From the NCBI RefSeq assembly GCF_004664715.2, contig NC_051071.1, positions 1,388,001 through 1,452,000 of the forward strand: a stretch of DNA of 64,000 nucleotides, in the 5' to 3' direction. Source of the DNA: Peromyscus leucopus (taxonomy: Eukaryota > Chordata > Mammalia > Rodentia > Cricetidae). Below, one piece after another: positions 11,547 through 24,396 of this stretch. The notes under the pieces were generated by a model. It saw only the letters and a program-made list of their open reading frames with translations. It did not search any database and was not told the DNA's origin. Within the stretch, counting starts at the first letter, position 1. Each line of letters begins with the position of its first letter. A program made the position numbers and the translations under genes.

Positions 11547-11765
11547 GGTCGCCGGTAAGCAGCGGCGGGGTGGTGCGGGCGACACAGCGGCCGGGAGAGC
11601 GGGAGGGCGCTGGGAGCTCGAGCAGGAGCGCAGAGAAAGGAGCCGGGAGGGAGGGAGCGCGGGAGGAGGGGACTCAAAACCGCCACGCAGCCAAGGGAGC
11701 ACCGCCACCTGCCGGCCGCGTTGGAGCCACCGCAGCTCTGGGCCGGGCCGGGCCGAGCTAAACCA

Positions 11766-13079
11766 GGATGTCCTGAGCGCAGTCACACCTCCAAGACCCC
11801 TTTCCTTCCCTCACAGTGACTCCCAGCCTCACTCTAGATCCTCCTCTCCCTCCCTCTTTCTATCCTCCCTGCCTTTCTCGGGGCGTTTACGGAACATCTA
11901 CACTTGGCCAGCCAGAGTTCCAGGCACTTGGGGCACAACGGGGTGCAACAAAGGGAGACAGGCCACACCCAAGTAGCCTGGTTAGAGGCCAAACTCCAGA
12001 GCAGCCCTTCAGCAGAAGTGGTGAGAGCGCCTCCTCTGGGCGCTGCTGGAGAGGGTCAGGGGGATGCCTGAGAGTCATGAAAACCGGAGATGTTCCAGGC
12101 AGCTGACGACCTTGCAGGAGCCTTGGGGTATCACCCCAAGACCCACGCAGTACCTCAGACACGGGCTTTATCTCCCAACCCCAGGGGGAGCCCCTGAGCA
12201 GAAGAGTACACCTGTGTAGCTGGGCAAGAAGAAAAGAAAAGAGAGGTCCCAGCCTGATGGCATAGGCCACCACAGAACCCAGAGCCCACCAAGTTCCCAG
12301 CCAAAGTCACTTCTTGGCCGCTTTAATTCAATTTCTAGGAAAGCAGCCATCATCACAAGCCCCTCTGCCATCCAGAACGGCTTGTGTGGGTACAAAGCCA
12401 CCAAATGAGACCAGGAGTGCAGGTGAGCCTTGCCACCTCTGCCAGACCAAGGCCCATCTTCTCAAGCTCAGAGTCCAGGTCACACGGCACTACCTGCTGG
12501 GTCTCTTCACCTCAGAGAACCAAATGGAGCAGGAAGATTTAGCGAAGTATCTAGCGAAGTCGGAACTTGCTACCAAGGTTGAAACTCCAGTATCCTCTCC
12601 AGGAGTTCCTGCTTAGCAGAGGCCACTTCTCCAGGGCCGCCCCTGTGCCCGGCACTGAGCAGGACTGGAGCCCCTGCCAGGTGTCCAGGAAGGTCTCCTC
12701 CTGTGGAATGCACCCAGGCTACACCTTGATGTCAACCTTCAACCTGAAATTTTCAGGAACTGACATCCAAAGCCAGGCAAGAAGGGGGGTGGGGGGTGGT
12801 GCACAGCTGTGGCAGCATTTGGTCTAGCAAAGAAAGGCTGGTGAAGCCTGTCAGTGCGGGGCTGAAGAGGGTGGGGAAGGATGGGAAACTAAGAGAGGAT
12901 AAATTGACTCCCATGGTGTCTTTCCTGGCTGCAGGGAGGGGGCTCCAAGTCACAACTATAAACCACCATCTCTGTGGGCTCCTCCAGCTTTGGGTAAGTT
13001 TGGCTTTATTGTATTCTAATTTTTTTTTTTTTTGTAAAGCTTCTAAGTAATAAGAGAAAGCCTCAGACTATGACAGACT
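11766..13079. other. Upstream flank of Sorcs2, unique
   Basis: Non-repetitive GC-moderate sequence immediately upstream of the CpG island. No exon or gene was recognised. A T run at 13020-13033 is the only simple tract. Confidence 0.5.
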
Positions 13080-13285
13080 ATTAAACACCTACTATGTGTT
13101 GGGCATTTTCTTGGGGGCCTCTGTGCCTGATAGGATGTCACTGCAGGTTATCATATGGGAAAGGTCATGGATAAAACTGTCCCCATTTACAAATGAGGAA
13201 ACACACTCAGAAATTTAGATACAGCCTGAAGTCACCTAGCCAGTGCACGTCAGGAACCAGATTTCAACCCAGGTGCTCTGATCAG
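13080..13285 (-). mobile_element. MIR SINE, near full length
   Basis: Antisense MIR landmarks occur in order: 'aacacctactatgtgttggg' at 13085, 'ccccatttacaaatgaggaa' at 13181, 'gtcacctagccagtgcacgt' at 13232, and 'atttcaacccaggtgctctg' at 13261. Confidence 0.75.
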
Positions 13286-14536
13286 AGGTGGCATCCTTTG
13301 TACCCCTCGTACCTCTTATCACCTAGCGACAGGATTCTGGAATACTACTCCATTCAGGAACTCAGCTCCAGAAGGTAGAACCAGCCAGGGGGGAGATGGA
13401 AGCCACCACTGGCCATCACAGCCTACCTGAGACTCGGGTCACAGAGACTCGGGTCACAGAGACTCGGTCAAGGCCCCCCATGAACAGAGGAGACAGTCCA
13501 GGCCTGGAATACAGGTGTGATGCCCTGCCAGAGCCCTTTCAAGAACAATCGGTTGTCTCTGCTCCAGTGAGGCTGCAGGAACTTGAAAGAGTGTGGCTGG
13601 TCCATCTCTCCCATGAACCTAGAGCCCAAAGCTGTTGGAATCATTCAGTTCACAGCTCCGGCTGGACCCACAGACACTGATGAAGGAGAGGAGACTCGGG
13701 CCTGGCAGGATGGACAGATGCTAGATATCTCAGCTACTAGCTGACACCCAGGGAAAAAGAAAGTTGCTGTGTGAGGAAGGGTGGAGGGAGCAGGGTGGGG
13801 GAATGCCCCCCCTTATTTTCAGGTGACACAGAACTGTCCACCAAGGAAGCTAGTGTCAAGAGGGAGCCAGCCACAGCCATCACAGGTGCTGTCCTGACAG
13901 AAGGAAGAGTCTTGAGTAGTGATCCCACTGGTGCGCCCAGGAGTAGCTCAGTTGGTATTCAGAGGCTGACGGAGTGTGGCTGGAGTGTTTGAAGCAGGGG
14001 AGGGAGATTAGTGTTGAGTTTTTCTTTTTTTTTTTCTTTCTTTCTTTTTTTTCTGCCATCCTGGACATGAGGATAGGGACAGAGACCCGGAGGCAACCCC
14101 CAATGGGCTAGAGAGAGGATGTCGGGGCTGGAGCAGAGGAGCGAATAAAGGAAAACTCTACAGACACCTACCACCCACTTCCAGGCACTTCCCTGTCCCT
14201 TGCATTCAGCTTCCTCGGGGACCCAGGACAAAGACTTGGGGGCACACAGATGCAAGAGAGAGATGTAGGAAAGTGTGGACAGCAGAGAGAACTGACTGGC
14301 CACCTCTAGGCATCACATCTGATGTCTCCAGCTAGAGTAAAGAGGGACCCCTTTAGTCCCTCATAGCAATGTAAGCTCCTGGGGTGATCTGACGGTGCCT
14401 CAAGTACAGACCACTGTCCCCACCATTTTCCCCCAGTGCTGGCTGGAACCTGGGGCTTTGCACATGGGATACAAGTGCCCACCCCAGCTCTGGATGATGA
14501 GATCCAACCCTACTTAACGACATAGCTTTTTGGTTT
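13286..14536. other. Unique intergenic sequence
   Basis: No gene was recognised. It holds a 15-bp tandem repeat (13431-13470) and a T/TTTC tract at about 14020-14053. Confidence 0.5.
13431..13470. repeat. 15-bp tandem repeat, 2.7 copies
   Basis: The units gactcgggtcacaga at 13431-13445 and 13446-13460 are identical. They are followed by a partial unit gactcggtca. Confidence 0.9.
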
Positions 14537-14657
14537 TCTCCCCCTCCCCCTTCCCCTCCCCCTCCCCTTCTTCTTCTTCTTCTTCTTCTTCTTCTTCTTC
14601 TTCTTCTTCTTCTTCTTCTTCTTCTTCTTCTTCTTTTTCTTCTTCTTCTTCTTCTTT
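14537..14657. repeat. Pyrimidine tract with (TTC)n
   Basis: About 120 bp of pure pyrimidine on the plus strand. A C-rich half leads into about 30 TTC triplets with one TTTTC interruption near 14633. It precedes an antisense B1 element. Confidence 0.95.
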
Positions 14658-14795
14658 GAGACAGGGTCTCACTCTGGCCTGGACCTCACTATGTAAGATG
14701 CAAGATGGCCTCAAACTCACAGGGATCCACCTCCCCTGACTCCAAAGGGGAGTAAAAAAAAAAAAAAAAGGCATGTACCACCACAACTGGTACCA
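14655..14795 (-). mobile_element. B1 SINE, minus strand
   Basis: 'tttgagacagggtctcactc' followed by 'cctcaaactcacagggatcc' and, after an internal A run (14754-14769), 'ggcatgtaccaccacaactgg' is a reverse-complement B1. The A run inside the element is unusual. Confidence 0.75.
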
Positions 14796-16739
14796 GCTGT
14801 GGATTTTTATAAGAAGTCATGGGAAATGGGGGTGACAGTAGGCCTGGAACCCCAGTAGCAAAGAATCTGGATAGCAGGTCTAAGGTCAACCTAGACTACA
14901 TAGAAAGGCCCAACCACCCACCCCCAAAAAAGTAAAAAGGGGATAGAAAATAGAGGAAGGGGGAGAAAACAAGAAAGGGAGGGGAGAAGACAAACCTATA
15001 AAATAAGGAATAATTTAGGAAGGCTAACGGATTCAGGAGATAATAAATATTAAGGACCAGCTAAGAGTGGGGCTCAGCTGAGCCCTGACTTTGCGGTGGC
15101 AAACCCTGTCCTTTGCCAGTCCTGTGACTACACTGTGCCCCAGAAAGAGGAGGGATGCTGTCTTTTGCACACTTCATCACTGCACTTGCTCCTTAAAAGT
15201 CACAGCTTTCTTAAGTTGCCAAAGGTCTCTATGGGTGATATTTTAATCTTTATACATGTGACAAAGTTAAAACTGTGTATCGCCCGCCCCAAGTGGGGCA
15301 AATCTCAGAGACAGGAAATGAACCCAGGAGTGAGTGCCACCCGAAACAAGGGACTCAAACAAGGAGAGGCCCCGAGGGCACACCCTCCCCTTTCAGCTGT
15401 CTCTGGTAGTGGTGAGTAGCAGAGACATCTCCTTAGGACTCCTAAGGATAAAAGGCCATAGCTCTGAGCCAGAAAGATCAAGTGTAACATCTCCCTGTCA
15501 GGTTGTCAGGGGCAACAGAGCAAGGCGGCAGGGACAGCAGTGGGTCAGATCCTTAACTGGGATCAGGAGCCGAACAGGCACCTCGGTGAGCCAATAAAGA
15601 GAGCAGAGACAGGACAAAGGTGGGGTCTGCAGTTCTGTGGTGTGGCGACTTTTAAAGAGCTTGCTTCGTGGTGAAGCCAGGGGCTCCTTGACCCTTGGAA
15701 CATGCCTCTGTGGACCTGCCAGCCCCTAGTGCTAAAGAGAGGCGTAGTTAATGCACTGCAAAAGGAACAGGTTCTTCCATTCACCAAGGGTTTTCTGGAC
15801 ACTAGCTGTGTGCCTGGCACCATTTCAGGCCTCAGGGAGATGGCAGGGGACTAACCAGGTCAAATCCCTGCCTTCTGGGCTTACATGCTGATAGCCACTC
15901 AAACCAGGAGGAACAAGAAGGGACAATCAGAGTTCAAGCCTGGAAGCAGAGAAAGGCTGAGTGCATGTGCACACATGCGCACACGCTCTCCCATCACTTC
16001 CCAGGGCACACCCCAGGTTGCCTAAGGAATGCCTACTAGAACTGCCTGTTAAAGAGGCCTAGGCTCCCATCACAGTGAAGTCCCACTTACCATGCATATA
16101 AACGAGTCTCTGCACCATGTTCCAAAAGCCATTTAGAAAATGGTAACTGCCACGTGTGCTGCTAAAATGTCCTCTTTAGGACAGCAGTGGGATAGCCCCA
16201 GGTAGTCCCACTGACATCCTTATGAGATGGAGTCCATGACAGCCCACATCCACATCATCCCACCACCACCCTACCCGCCCCCCACATAAGCATGCCTCAT
16301 CCCTCAGCATCTCCCCCAAGTCTCTCCAGCTGTCTACTTTGGCTCTCTGTCTCCCTATCTGTCAAAAGAGAGGGTGGGTTCTCTTAGGACTCAAGATCCT
16401 CAGCCCCTGGGGCAGCCTTCAGACAGAAATTGCTGCTGACTCGCTGCCCGGCTGAAGAAGTCACGTGACCTTGCACACGGAGGACTGCAGGGCACTGCAA
16501 CTTAAAACCCTGTTTGACTTTGCTTAATTCCATTGTTTCCCCAACTTTTTGACCCTGTAGCTCTTTATTTCTGTTTAACAGCTACAAACACCCTGGAGAA
16601 CACAGGCCATTATGGAAATAATGTGCTGAATGTGGCTGAAGGAAGACTAAGAAGAATTTATTCTGCCTGAGGTGCTGGCGTCCAAGAAAAATACAAGTGT
16701 GCAGGTCTTGAGTGATGAGTCAGGACCCAGTGGAAGCAA

Positions 16740-16740
<1 letters not shown>
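14796..16740. other. Intergenic sequence, mostly unique
   Basis: A short B1-like scrap lies at about 14823-14915 and an old repeat-like stretch ('actagctgtgtgcctggcac') at about 15785-15890. No gene was recognised. Confidence 0.45.
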
Positions 16741-16781
<41 letters not shown>

Positions 16782-16785
16782 ACAT

Positions 16786-16820
<35 letters not shown>

Positions 16821-16890
16821 ACATGCACACACACACACCACATATACACACATACACATACACTGCACACACACCACCCCACACACAGGT
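16741..16890. repeat. (CA)n microsatellite in blocks
   Basis: Two perfect CA blocks are separated by 'ccacatg' interruptions, followed by CATA variants. The CA and VCVC ORFs across it are repeat artefacts. Confidence 0.95.
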
Positions 16891-18359
16891 GCACAGGAGA
16901 GGGTAGGGAGGCTCCAGGCTACCCAGGGAGCTGCAGTGGGTGGGTCCCTGGGTAGAGGCCAGCCTCCAGGAAGACGGGCCCAGAGGTCTCTATACTAAGG
17001 TGCCTATGCTTTATTCTGAAGTCAAAGAGAACCTTCTCGTGTTTTTTACGAATAGCAATCACATGGTCAGATCTACGATTCAGAGAGTGAGTTCTGGCAG
17101 CTTCTGAAGGCTGGAGGAAAAGGGCAGCAAGGCAACCAGGACCGGGGGTTCGGGCTAGGGGCAATGAGATGTGAGCAGGAGGAGAGGCATGCAGCAAAGG
17201 GAAGAGGGTGCCCAGGACCTGAACCCTACAGGATGAGAGTGAGAGAGCAGTCAGGAGACCCTGTGGTGCCCGGGGCACGATGGTGCCCTTCCCTCTGGAG
17301 CACACCTATGTGAAGAACATGCCAGTGCATCTCTGTGTAGCCTCTGAAGTGTCTGTGAATCATCCTGGAGCGATGAGCTGGGAACAGCCAGGTGGGACTA
17401 CCATGCCAAACTAGCCTCAGGTCTCAGTGTGTATCCCAAGAAAAGTTCATTTTGTGCTTTCCCAAAGTCTGATGTCAATGAAAAAACAAGGGTCCCTCCT
17501 CTGTCTTTAGATTTGCTTTTTAGAACCTGTAGCTTTGAGATCACTTATGACAGAAAAAAGAGAGCCAGTGAATGCCAAGATGCTCCAAAAGCTTGAGATT
17601 TAAGAGTCCCTCCATTTATTTCACACAAGCCAGGGCTAGCAGGGGAGGCTGAGAGACACAGAGCACAGGACATCATGCAGACACTGATATCACTGCCCCC
17701 CTAGGGAGAGCTCAGGAGCTCTTCAGGAATGGCCACAGGGGACCCATGACTGCTGGAGGTCAATGGGAAGACTAAGCAGGGAGCACTCAGAGGCTATCGA
17801 GGTACTTTCAGAGATGACTCAGGAGTTAGTGCAAAGCTGCTGTTTCCATGTAGAGAATCCCCATCCTCCACTGAGCCTCTTTGTTCCCACACTGGCAGCC
17901 AGGAGCAGTTGGCAAGGTCTGGGCACACTGCAGCTCTGGAGCTCACCACAAAGCCTCCCCATTCTAGATTTCTCTGGAGGAGTCCTCCTGAGCCCTCCAC
18001 TTTCGTAGGCATTTGGAAAGAAGCCTCACAGTGCTCTTGTTTGTAAAATTCATTTCAGAAATCATAAGTTTTGCTACCAAATTACTCAATGTGAAACTGA
18101 TGTTGACTTAAACTGTTTCCAGGTTTAAGAATTCTCATCACAAAAATTTGGTGGAAAATCATGGCTTGAACAGTTTCAACTTGGGGGTTGATTAAAACTC
18201 AGTTTTCCTCAGAACAACTTCTTTAATGAAAACTAGTCAACAGGCATGAGTTATGTTCTCAAACTGTGCTTGTGAGACCAGGTAAAGTGTCCCAGTCTAA
18301 GACTGTAGGAGTCATGGGATACCCAGTGTTTGTTACATAGCAGATATTTGCATTTCGAG
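16891..18359. other. Unique intergenic sequence
   Basis: No transposon or gene was recognised. The part from about 18040 to 18260 is AT-rich and non-repetitive. Confidence 0.45.
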
Positions 18360-19150
18360 GTGGATAGGTGGGTGGATAATGGATGGATGGATAGATGGAT
18401 AGATGGATGGATGATGGAAGTTGGAATGGATGGGTGATGGTGGGTGGGTGGATGGATGGATGGATGGATGGATGGATGGATGGATGGACTGATGGATGGA
18501 TGGATGGATGGATGGATGGATGGATGGATAGGTGGGTGGATGGATGGATGGATGGATGGATGGATGGATGGATGGATGGATAGGTGGGTGGATGGATGGA
18601 TGGATGGATGGATGGATGGATGGATGGATGGATAGGGGGTGAGTAGGTAGATGGATGGATGGATAAATGGATGGATGGATGGATGGATGGATAGGTGGGT
18701 GGATGGATGGATGGATGGATGGATGGATGGATGGATGGATGGATAGGTGGGTAAATGGATGGATAAGTTGATGGGGAATGGATGGATGGATGAAAGGGTA
18801 AGTAGGGGAAAATGGGAAGGTGGGTGGGTAGATGGATGAATGAATAAGTGAATGGGTATATGGATGAATAAATGGGTGGATGGGTGGACAAGTGCATAGA
18901 TAGATGAGTGAGTAAATGGATGAATGGATGGTAAATCTATGATAATGGGCAGGTGAATGGATGGTTAGGTAAATGGATGGGTAGATGGTCAGGTAAGTGG
19001 ATGAATGCACAGATTATGAGTGAACAGGTAAATGGTAGATAGATGAATAATGGACAGGCATGTGGAAGGATGGATAATAGGTAAGTGGATGGATGATGGA
19101 TGAGCAAATGGATAAGGATGAAAGAATGATAGGGGGATGGACAAGTAGTG
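18360..19150. repeat. Large (GGAT)n tetranucleotide array, about 0.8 kb
   Basis: The array is nearly perfect from about 18446 to 18755, with internal higher-order blocks ending in 'gataggtgggt'. It degrades to GGAT/GAAT variants out to about 19150. It encodes WMDG-type repeats on plus and SIHP-type repeats on minus, which are not real proteins. Confidence 0.95.
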
Positions 19151-20089
19151 GATATGCCTGTCACACAAAAGTTTTCTGGATCTTAACTTCTCAGCTACAA
19201 CTAGTGCTGTACCAGCAATGTGCTCTCAGGGACGAGCCCTGAGCTGGGAATCAGGTGTTCTGTCTCCTCTGACATCCTGAAATCCCTCCCCTGAGAGATG
19301 CTACCATGTTCCTCCTCTACTAAACGACATTTTATCCAGTGTCGGTCAGGACACCTTTCAACCTCCTATCCAGTCACTGTTTCCTACGTCATCCTTCCTG
19401 AGGCTCTCATCTCTGCCCAGAACACTTCCTCCTCAGAAACACACCCTGGGATGCAACACACATGATCAACTGTGAAGTTGGCAAACCCTCCCCGAAGCTG
19501 CACAGGATTGACAGGACACCATCTCCACACTCTGGAATAACACGACAGTACTCTAAGCTGGGGAAGTTTATGCCTGAGAGCTTTAGACCTTCAGGGAGAA
19601 AGAATGGGGTGTATAGGACTCTAGCCCAGGGCCTTATCCATATTCCCTTTCTTGCTGGGCACACCTGGGGATTCTTTTCCATGAAACAGGCAGCAGGAGC
19701 TGCACTTACGACACTGAAGGTGAACCCCAAAATCTAGAGCTAAGAGCAGCATGCCTGTTCGGTGGTACTGATGGTGGAAGTGACAGCCTGAGAGGTGATG
19801 TCGCCTGGCTGTGCACAGGTATAATGGAGCCTGAAGAGGACCCCAGCTAGTTCTGGGTTCTAGCTGACCCTAAGTCTGAGTAAGACCTGCAGCAAGCATG
19901 AAAGTTCCAGCAAGGAGAAGCGGCCAGGCAGACTGGACACATGTGCGTCTGAATGCTCCCTCCCCGCACAAAGCCCTTAGTGACACACAGAAGGCTGACT
20001 AGGCCTAAGTGACTGAGGCTAGCCTGGTCTCTGAGCTACATAGACGCAGGGCACAAGGGCCAGCCTTAAAATTAATTTTAGAGAAAAAA
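19151..20089. other. Unique intergenic sequence
   Basis: No gene was recognised. A B1-like scrap ('gaggctagcctggtctctga') lies at about 20016-20070. Confidence 0.45.
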
Positions 20090-21017
20090 AAATACCCCAA
20101 GGGCCAACAGCAACATAACAAAGAGAGAACGCCACAGTTAGCACAGGCATCCCTGAAGGGAGTTACTATGCGTTGATGCCGTGTGTTATCAAAACATGAG
20201 AAATACAAAGAAACAGGGGAATACTATCTGTTCTCTACAAGGATGGGGTACTACCTGGAGGCCTCCAGATGTTGGACTTGGCAAGAAACACACCAACAAA
20301 AACACAGATTGTTATTGACAACCACAAATCAATAAATCGAGTCTCAATAAAGATAGGAAAAACATTAAAGAAACAAAGCTTCTAAAATTGAAAAATACAG
20401 TAATATGGAAAATTCACTGAACCGCTTTGACAATAGATCTGAGAGAGCAGAAGAATTGATGAAATTGAAACAAGACGTTCCATGGACAAGAACACAGGGA
20501 GGAAAACGGATCATCATTGGCTACCTGTGAAGCAGTATCCGCACACAAACCACATGACCCCGGATGAATGAAGAGAGAGAGGAAGGTGCTAAATGAATAC
20601 ATAAAGGAATCACAGCAAGACTTTTCTAAGGCCGATGTAAACTTTTAAATGTCTCAGCAATCTTACCACCCCATCCAGGCCAAAGAAATGACCACATGAG
20701 TCCATCACAATCAAAGGAAAGACACAGAAAACCATGGAAGAAGCAGGAGAAAAACAGTTCACCATATATTGAGGAACAATAATATAATTGACAGCCTTTC
20801 GTGGGGAGAGGGGGAGGGCAGAAAGCTGTAGAATAACTATTTTTAAAAAAAAAAAAAAAAAAAACTGTCCACTAACAAATCAGTACCCAGAAAAACTATC
20901 CTATCAAAATGAAAGTGGAAAAAAAAAAAGAAAGAAACAGGAAAAAACAATGTGTATTAAAGAAATAATGAAAAAATATTGATAGAATTCCTTGCTAGTA
21001 GACATGCCTTGCCAAAA

Positions 21018-21018
<1 letters not shown>

Positions 21019-21069
<51 letters not shown>
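21019..21069. repeat. (GATA)n microsatellite inside L1
   Basis: About twelve perfect GATA units lie just after the L1 ORF1 end. Confidence 0.95.
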
Positions 21070-21071
<2 letters not shown>

Positions 21072-21368
21072 AAATGCTGAAAGCTCATCACACAGAAAGA
21101 CCGGGTAGGAGGTAAGCTCAATCCACAAGAAGAGATAGGAAGCACTGGAAATGGTAAGTGTGAAAGGTGATGTGAAATTTTTTCAATTCCAGACATCTCT
21201 GGAACTATTTTAAAGATATGGGCAATGAGAAGTCCAGCACAGAGATAGGGAAGAAGAGACACACTGAAACAAATCTTAAAACATTAGCAATGATCTGATC
21301 GGTTAAAAGTGTTTATAAAAAAAAAATGCTTTCACGGATTATTTAAGAATATAACTCAAATATATAGT

Positions 21369-21800
21369 GTCCTAGTAGGGCTACTACTGCTGTGAGGAAA
21401 CACCATGACCAAAGCAAGTTGGGGAGGAACGGGTTTATTTGACTTACACTTCCAAATCACTGTTCATCATAGAAGAAAGTCAGGACAGGAACTCAAACAG
21501 GGCAGGAGCCTGGAGGCAGGAACTGTTGCAGAGGATATGGAGGGGTGCTGTTTACTGGCTTGCTTCCCATGGTTTGCTCAGTCTGCCTTCTTATAGAACC
21601 CAGTAACATCAGCCCAGAGATGGCCCCACCCACAATGGGCTGGGCTCTCCCCATCAATCTCTAATTAAGAAAATGCCCTACAAGCTGCATATAGCCCAAT
21701 CTTATGGAGGCATTTTCTCAATCGAGGTTTTTTTCCCCTAAAATGACTATAACTTGTATCAAGCTAAAACTAAAACTAAAATATAAAACTAGCCATCACA
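21369..21800 (-). mobile_element. URR1-like nonautonomous hAT element, minus strand
   Basis: 'ctgctgtgaggaaacaccat' near 21388 and 'ggaggcattttctcaatcga' near 21706 are the two ends of the URR1-type rodent element in reverse. It splits the L1 between ORF1 and ORF2. The family name is from memory. Confidence 0.65.
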
Positions 21801-21854
21801 TAGAGCTTTTTAAAAAGCAAGAAATAAAATGAGACATTAAAAATATTTAATACA

Positions 21855-22004
21855 GGTTAGAGAGATGGCTCAGAAGTTAAGAACATTGACTATTATAGAA
21901 GTCCTGAGTTCAATTCCCAGCAACCACATGGTGGCTCACAACCATCTATAATAAGATCTGATGCAGACAGAATACTATATACATAATAAATAAATAAATC
22001 TTTA
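21855..22004 (+). mobile_element. B2 SINE with 16-bp target-site duplication
   Basis: The full B2 layout is present: 'agagatggctcagaagttaa', the B-box-like 'gagttcaattcccagcaacc', and an AATAAA-rich tail. The repeat aaaaatatttaataca flanks it exactly at 21839-21854 and 22005-22020. Confidence 0.9.
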
Positions 22005-23099
22005 AAAAATATTTAATACAAAAAAGAGGTAAAAAATGAATAGAAGAAAAAATAAGAGATCTATGCAAGGACAAAAATGGTGACTATAAATACAGTGTGA
22101 TACAAATCACACACTAAATGTGAATGGCCTAAACACCCCCTAATCAAAGGCAGAGATTGTAGAGCTGGAAAAATAAATAAGATACAACTAGGTCCTTTTT
22201 TTAAAAAAAAAAAATGCACTGTGTTCAGAGACATAAGTCTGTCAGAGACAGCAAGATAGAACTATAATATACCATGAAAGCACTAACTACAATAATTCTA
22301 ATATTTAACAAAATAAACTTAAAGACAAGAAAGACTACTAGCCACAAAGAGGGCCATTTCCAATGGCCAATGGGTCAAAACATTAAAAAGATAGAAAAAT
22401 CATAAACACATTCACCCCAATACACCAGTTTCAAAATACGCCAAGAAAGAACCAGCAGAATTAGAAGACACAGGCAGTTTTACAGAAATAGATCAGACTA
22501 TCCCTTCAAGAACTTCTGAGGCAATTAAGTGAGAAAAATCAAGAAAACAGAAGATTGGAGCATCTCCTCTGTCAGACCACACTAATTGACCCATGGCTGC
22601 GGGTACATTCTCCTCAAGCACACATGGTCATCCTCTAAGAATGCAAAGGTGTGAATGAGCCTCAGTGAATGTAAAAAGGCTGAACTCATGAGAACTGTAG
22701 CCTCTGACAACACTGCCTCTAGAAAAAGGCCACAATTCCAAAGCTGAATACCTCACTTCTAAGCATATCTAAACATATCCCCCACGTCAAAAACAGAGAA
22801 AAGAAATCATGAGAGAAATTAGAAGAAATTTGAATGGATGTAAAATATGGTATATGAATTTTTTTTTGCAAAACTTAGGAAGAAATCTATACCTTTAAAA
22901 ACCTGTGTCAGAAGTAGAAAGCAGAAAAACAGAGAAATCAATAAAACAAAAGAAAATGTTTTAAAATATCATAAAATTGATAAACTCTTAGCCAGATGAG
23001 AGGGAGAGAGGGAAACACAAACAATATCTGTAACAGGAATGAAAAAGGAGACATCACTACCAGTCAAACAGAAATAAGATGGGTCATAAATTCTATAAA

Positions 23100-23220
23100 G
23101 ACAGCCAAGGGCAGTAGAGCAGACTAGCAATCACACAACCAAGAGGCTGAGGCAGGAGGATTGTGAGTTTGAGACTAGCCTGAGCTGCAAAGTAAGACTC
23201 TGGGAAAAGAAGCAGTGGAG
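23100..23220 (+). mobile_element. Old B1-like SINE fragment inside L1
   Basis: 'gaggctgaggcaggaggatt' then 'gagtttgagactagcctgag' are B1/proto-B1 features, strongly diverged. Confidence 0.55.
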
Positions 23221-24047
23221 GGGAAAAAGGGAAGAAAGAGTTCTGTAAGTAATTTAATGCTGGTGAATTAAACAGCTTAAGACAGACAGGCGCATTTCTG
23301 GAGATACTCAAGGTATCCCGGTTGACTCTAGATGACAAGACAGAAATTGACAATGTAAAAGCTTTCCACAATGAAAAACCAGACTCTCACAGCCTCCCTG
23401 ATGGATTCTGGTGAATATCTAAGGGAAAAAATGGATACCAACACCTGCAACTTCTCAGGAAATAATAAAGGAACCGTTCTCATCACTGCCTGGTGGGAAA
23501 ACCAAATAAACACACGGCAGGAAACCCAGAAAAGAAAATCCTTTGTTAAATAAAGACAAAAGTCCTTGAAAAAAAATACTGAAAGCCTAATGAGTGTTTT
23601 ATCAAAATACTATCTGTCCAGTGATAGCTAGCTAGGAATGTGGATGTTTAACATCAGGGCATCAACTAATACAGAATCCCACCAAGAGGAAACATCTATC
23701 TCAAAGAAAAAATGTTTGGAAAATTCGGTGCCCTTGTTGACAAAATTTATTTTAATTTAATCTACAAAGGGAACTTCCTCCACCTGGTAAAGGACATCAA
23801 TAAAAACCCACAGTCAGTTTCATACTCAGCAGTGAAAAGAAAAATGAATATTAGCCCCTTGGATCAGAAGCAGAGATGTATGTCATGTTCATCAGCTTTA
23901 GTCAATGAGCCACCAGATGCTCAACCTGACAAGCAGACAAAATAAATATTCAATAGCAAGTTAGACTATCTTTCTCACAGCTAAGCTGATCTTTCATATA
24001 GAAAATCCTAAGAACATCATTTAAAAAACATTAGAACTATTAAATGA

Positions 24048-24396
24048 AGCTGGTAACATAGAGGCCCCATAGTCTTGGGCATTTGAAGGCTTGGTTCCCA
24101 GTCGGAGTGCTATTGGGGTAGGTTTAGGAGGTGTGCCTTGCTGGAGGAAGTCACTGGGGTGGCCTTTTAAGGCTTCAAAAAGGCAGGCATCATTCCCAGC
24201 TTGCTGTCTCTGATCCCTGTGGTTCAAGACATGAACTCCCATCTGCTGCTCCAGCCACCATGCCTGCCACCTGCTGCTTCCTCTGCCATCATGGACTCAG
24301 CCCTCTAGAACCATAAGCCCAGATAAATGCTTTCTTCCATAAATTTTCTTGGTTGTGGTGTTTTATCCCAGCAATCGACAAGTAACTAATAGAGTA
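24048..24396 (+). mobile_element. RCHARR1-like hAT element, plus strand, inside L1 ORF2
   Basis: It starts near 'ccatagtcttgggcatttga' and ends with 'ataaatgctttcttcc' and 'cgacaagtaactaatag'. The L1 reading resumes directly after it ('taaatgaa' before, 'gtaaggttgca' after), so it is an insertion. The name is from memory of the consensus. Confidence 0.65.

Larger units (their letters stand above)
10910..11765. promoter_or_regulatory. Sorcs2: Sorcs2 CpG-island promoter, including 5' UTR
   Basis: GC content and CpG density rise sharply here and fall away beyond about 11765. The Sorcs2 start codon lies inside the island, and the 5' UTR (right of 11546) contains repeated ggccgg blocks near 11740-11755. 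No TATA box is visible on the minus strand within the island, which fits a dispersed CpG-island promoter. The transcription start site cannot be fixed from sequence alone and probably lies between about 11560 and 11765. Confidence 0.8.

Noticed and set aside
11053..11686. Other minus-strand frames across exon 1
   Set aside because: They are out-of-frame shadows of the Sorcs2 reading frame, which alone has the conserved VPS10 start and the donor in phase.
10965..11976. Plus-strand frames of about 200 codons across the CpG island
   Set aside because: They are antisense to Sorcs2 exon 1 and its 5' UTR. GC-rich DNA is poor in stops, and the translations resemble nothing.
18333..19010. Long repetitive reading frames (SIHPSIHP on minus, WMDGWMDG on plus)
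   Set aside because: They are pure translation of the GGAT tetranucleotide array. The frame has no start context, no flanking unique coding sequence and no family.
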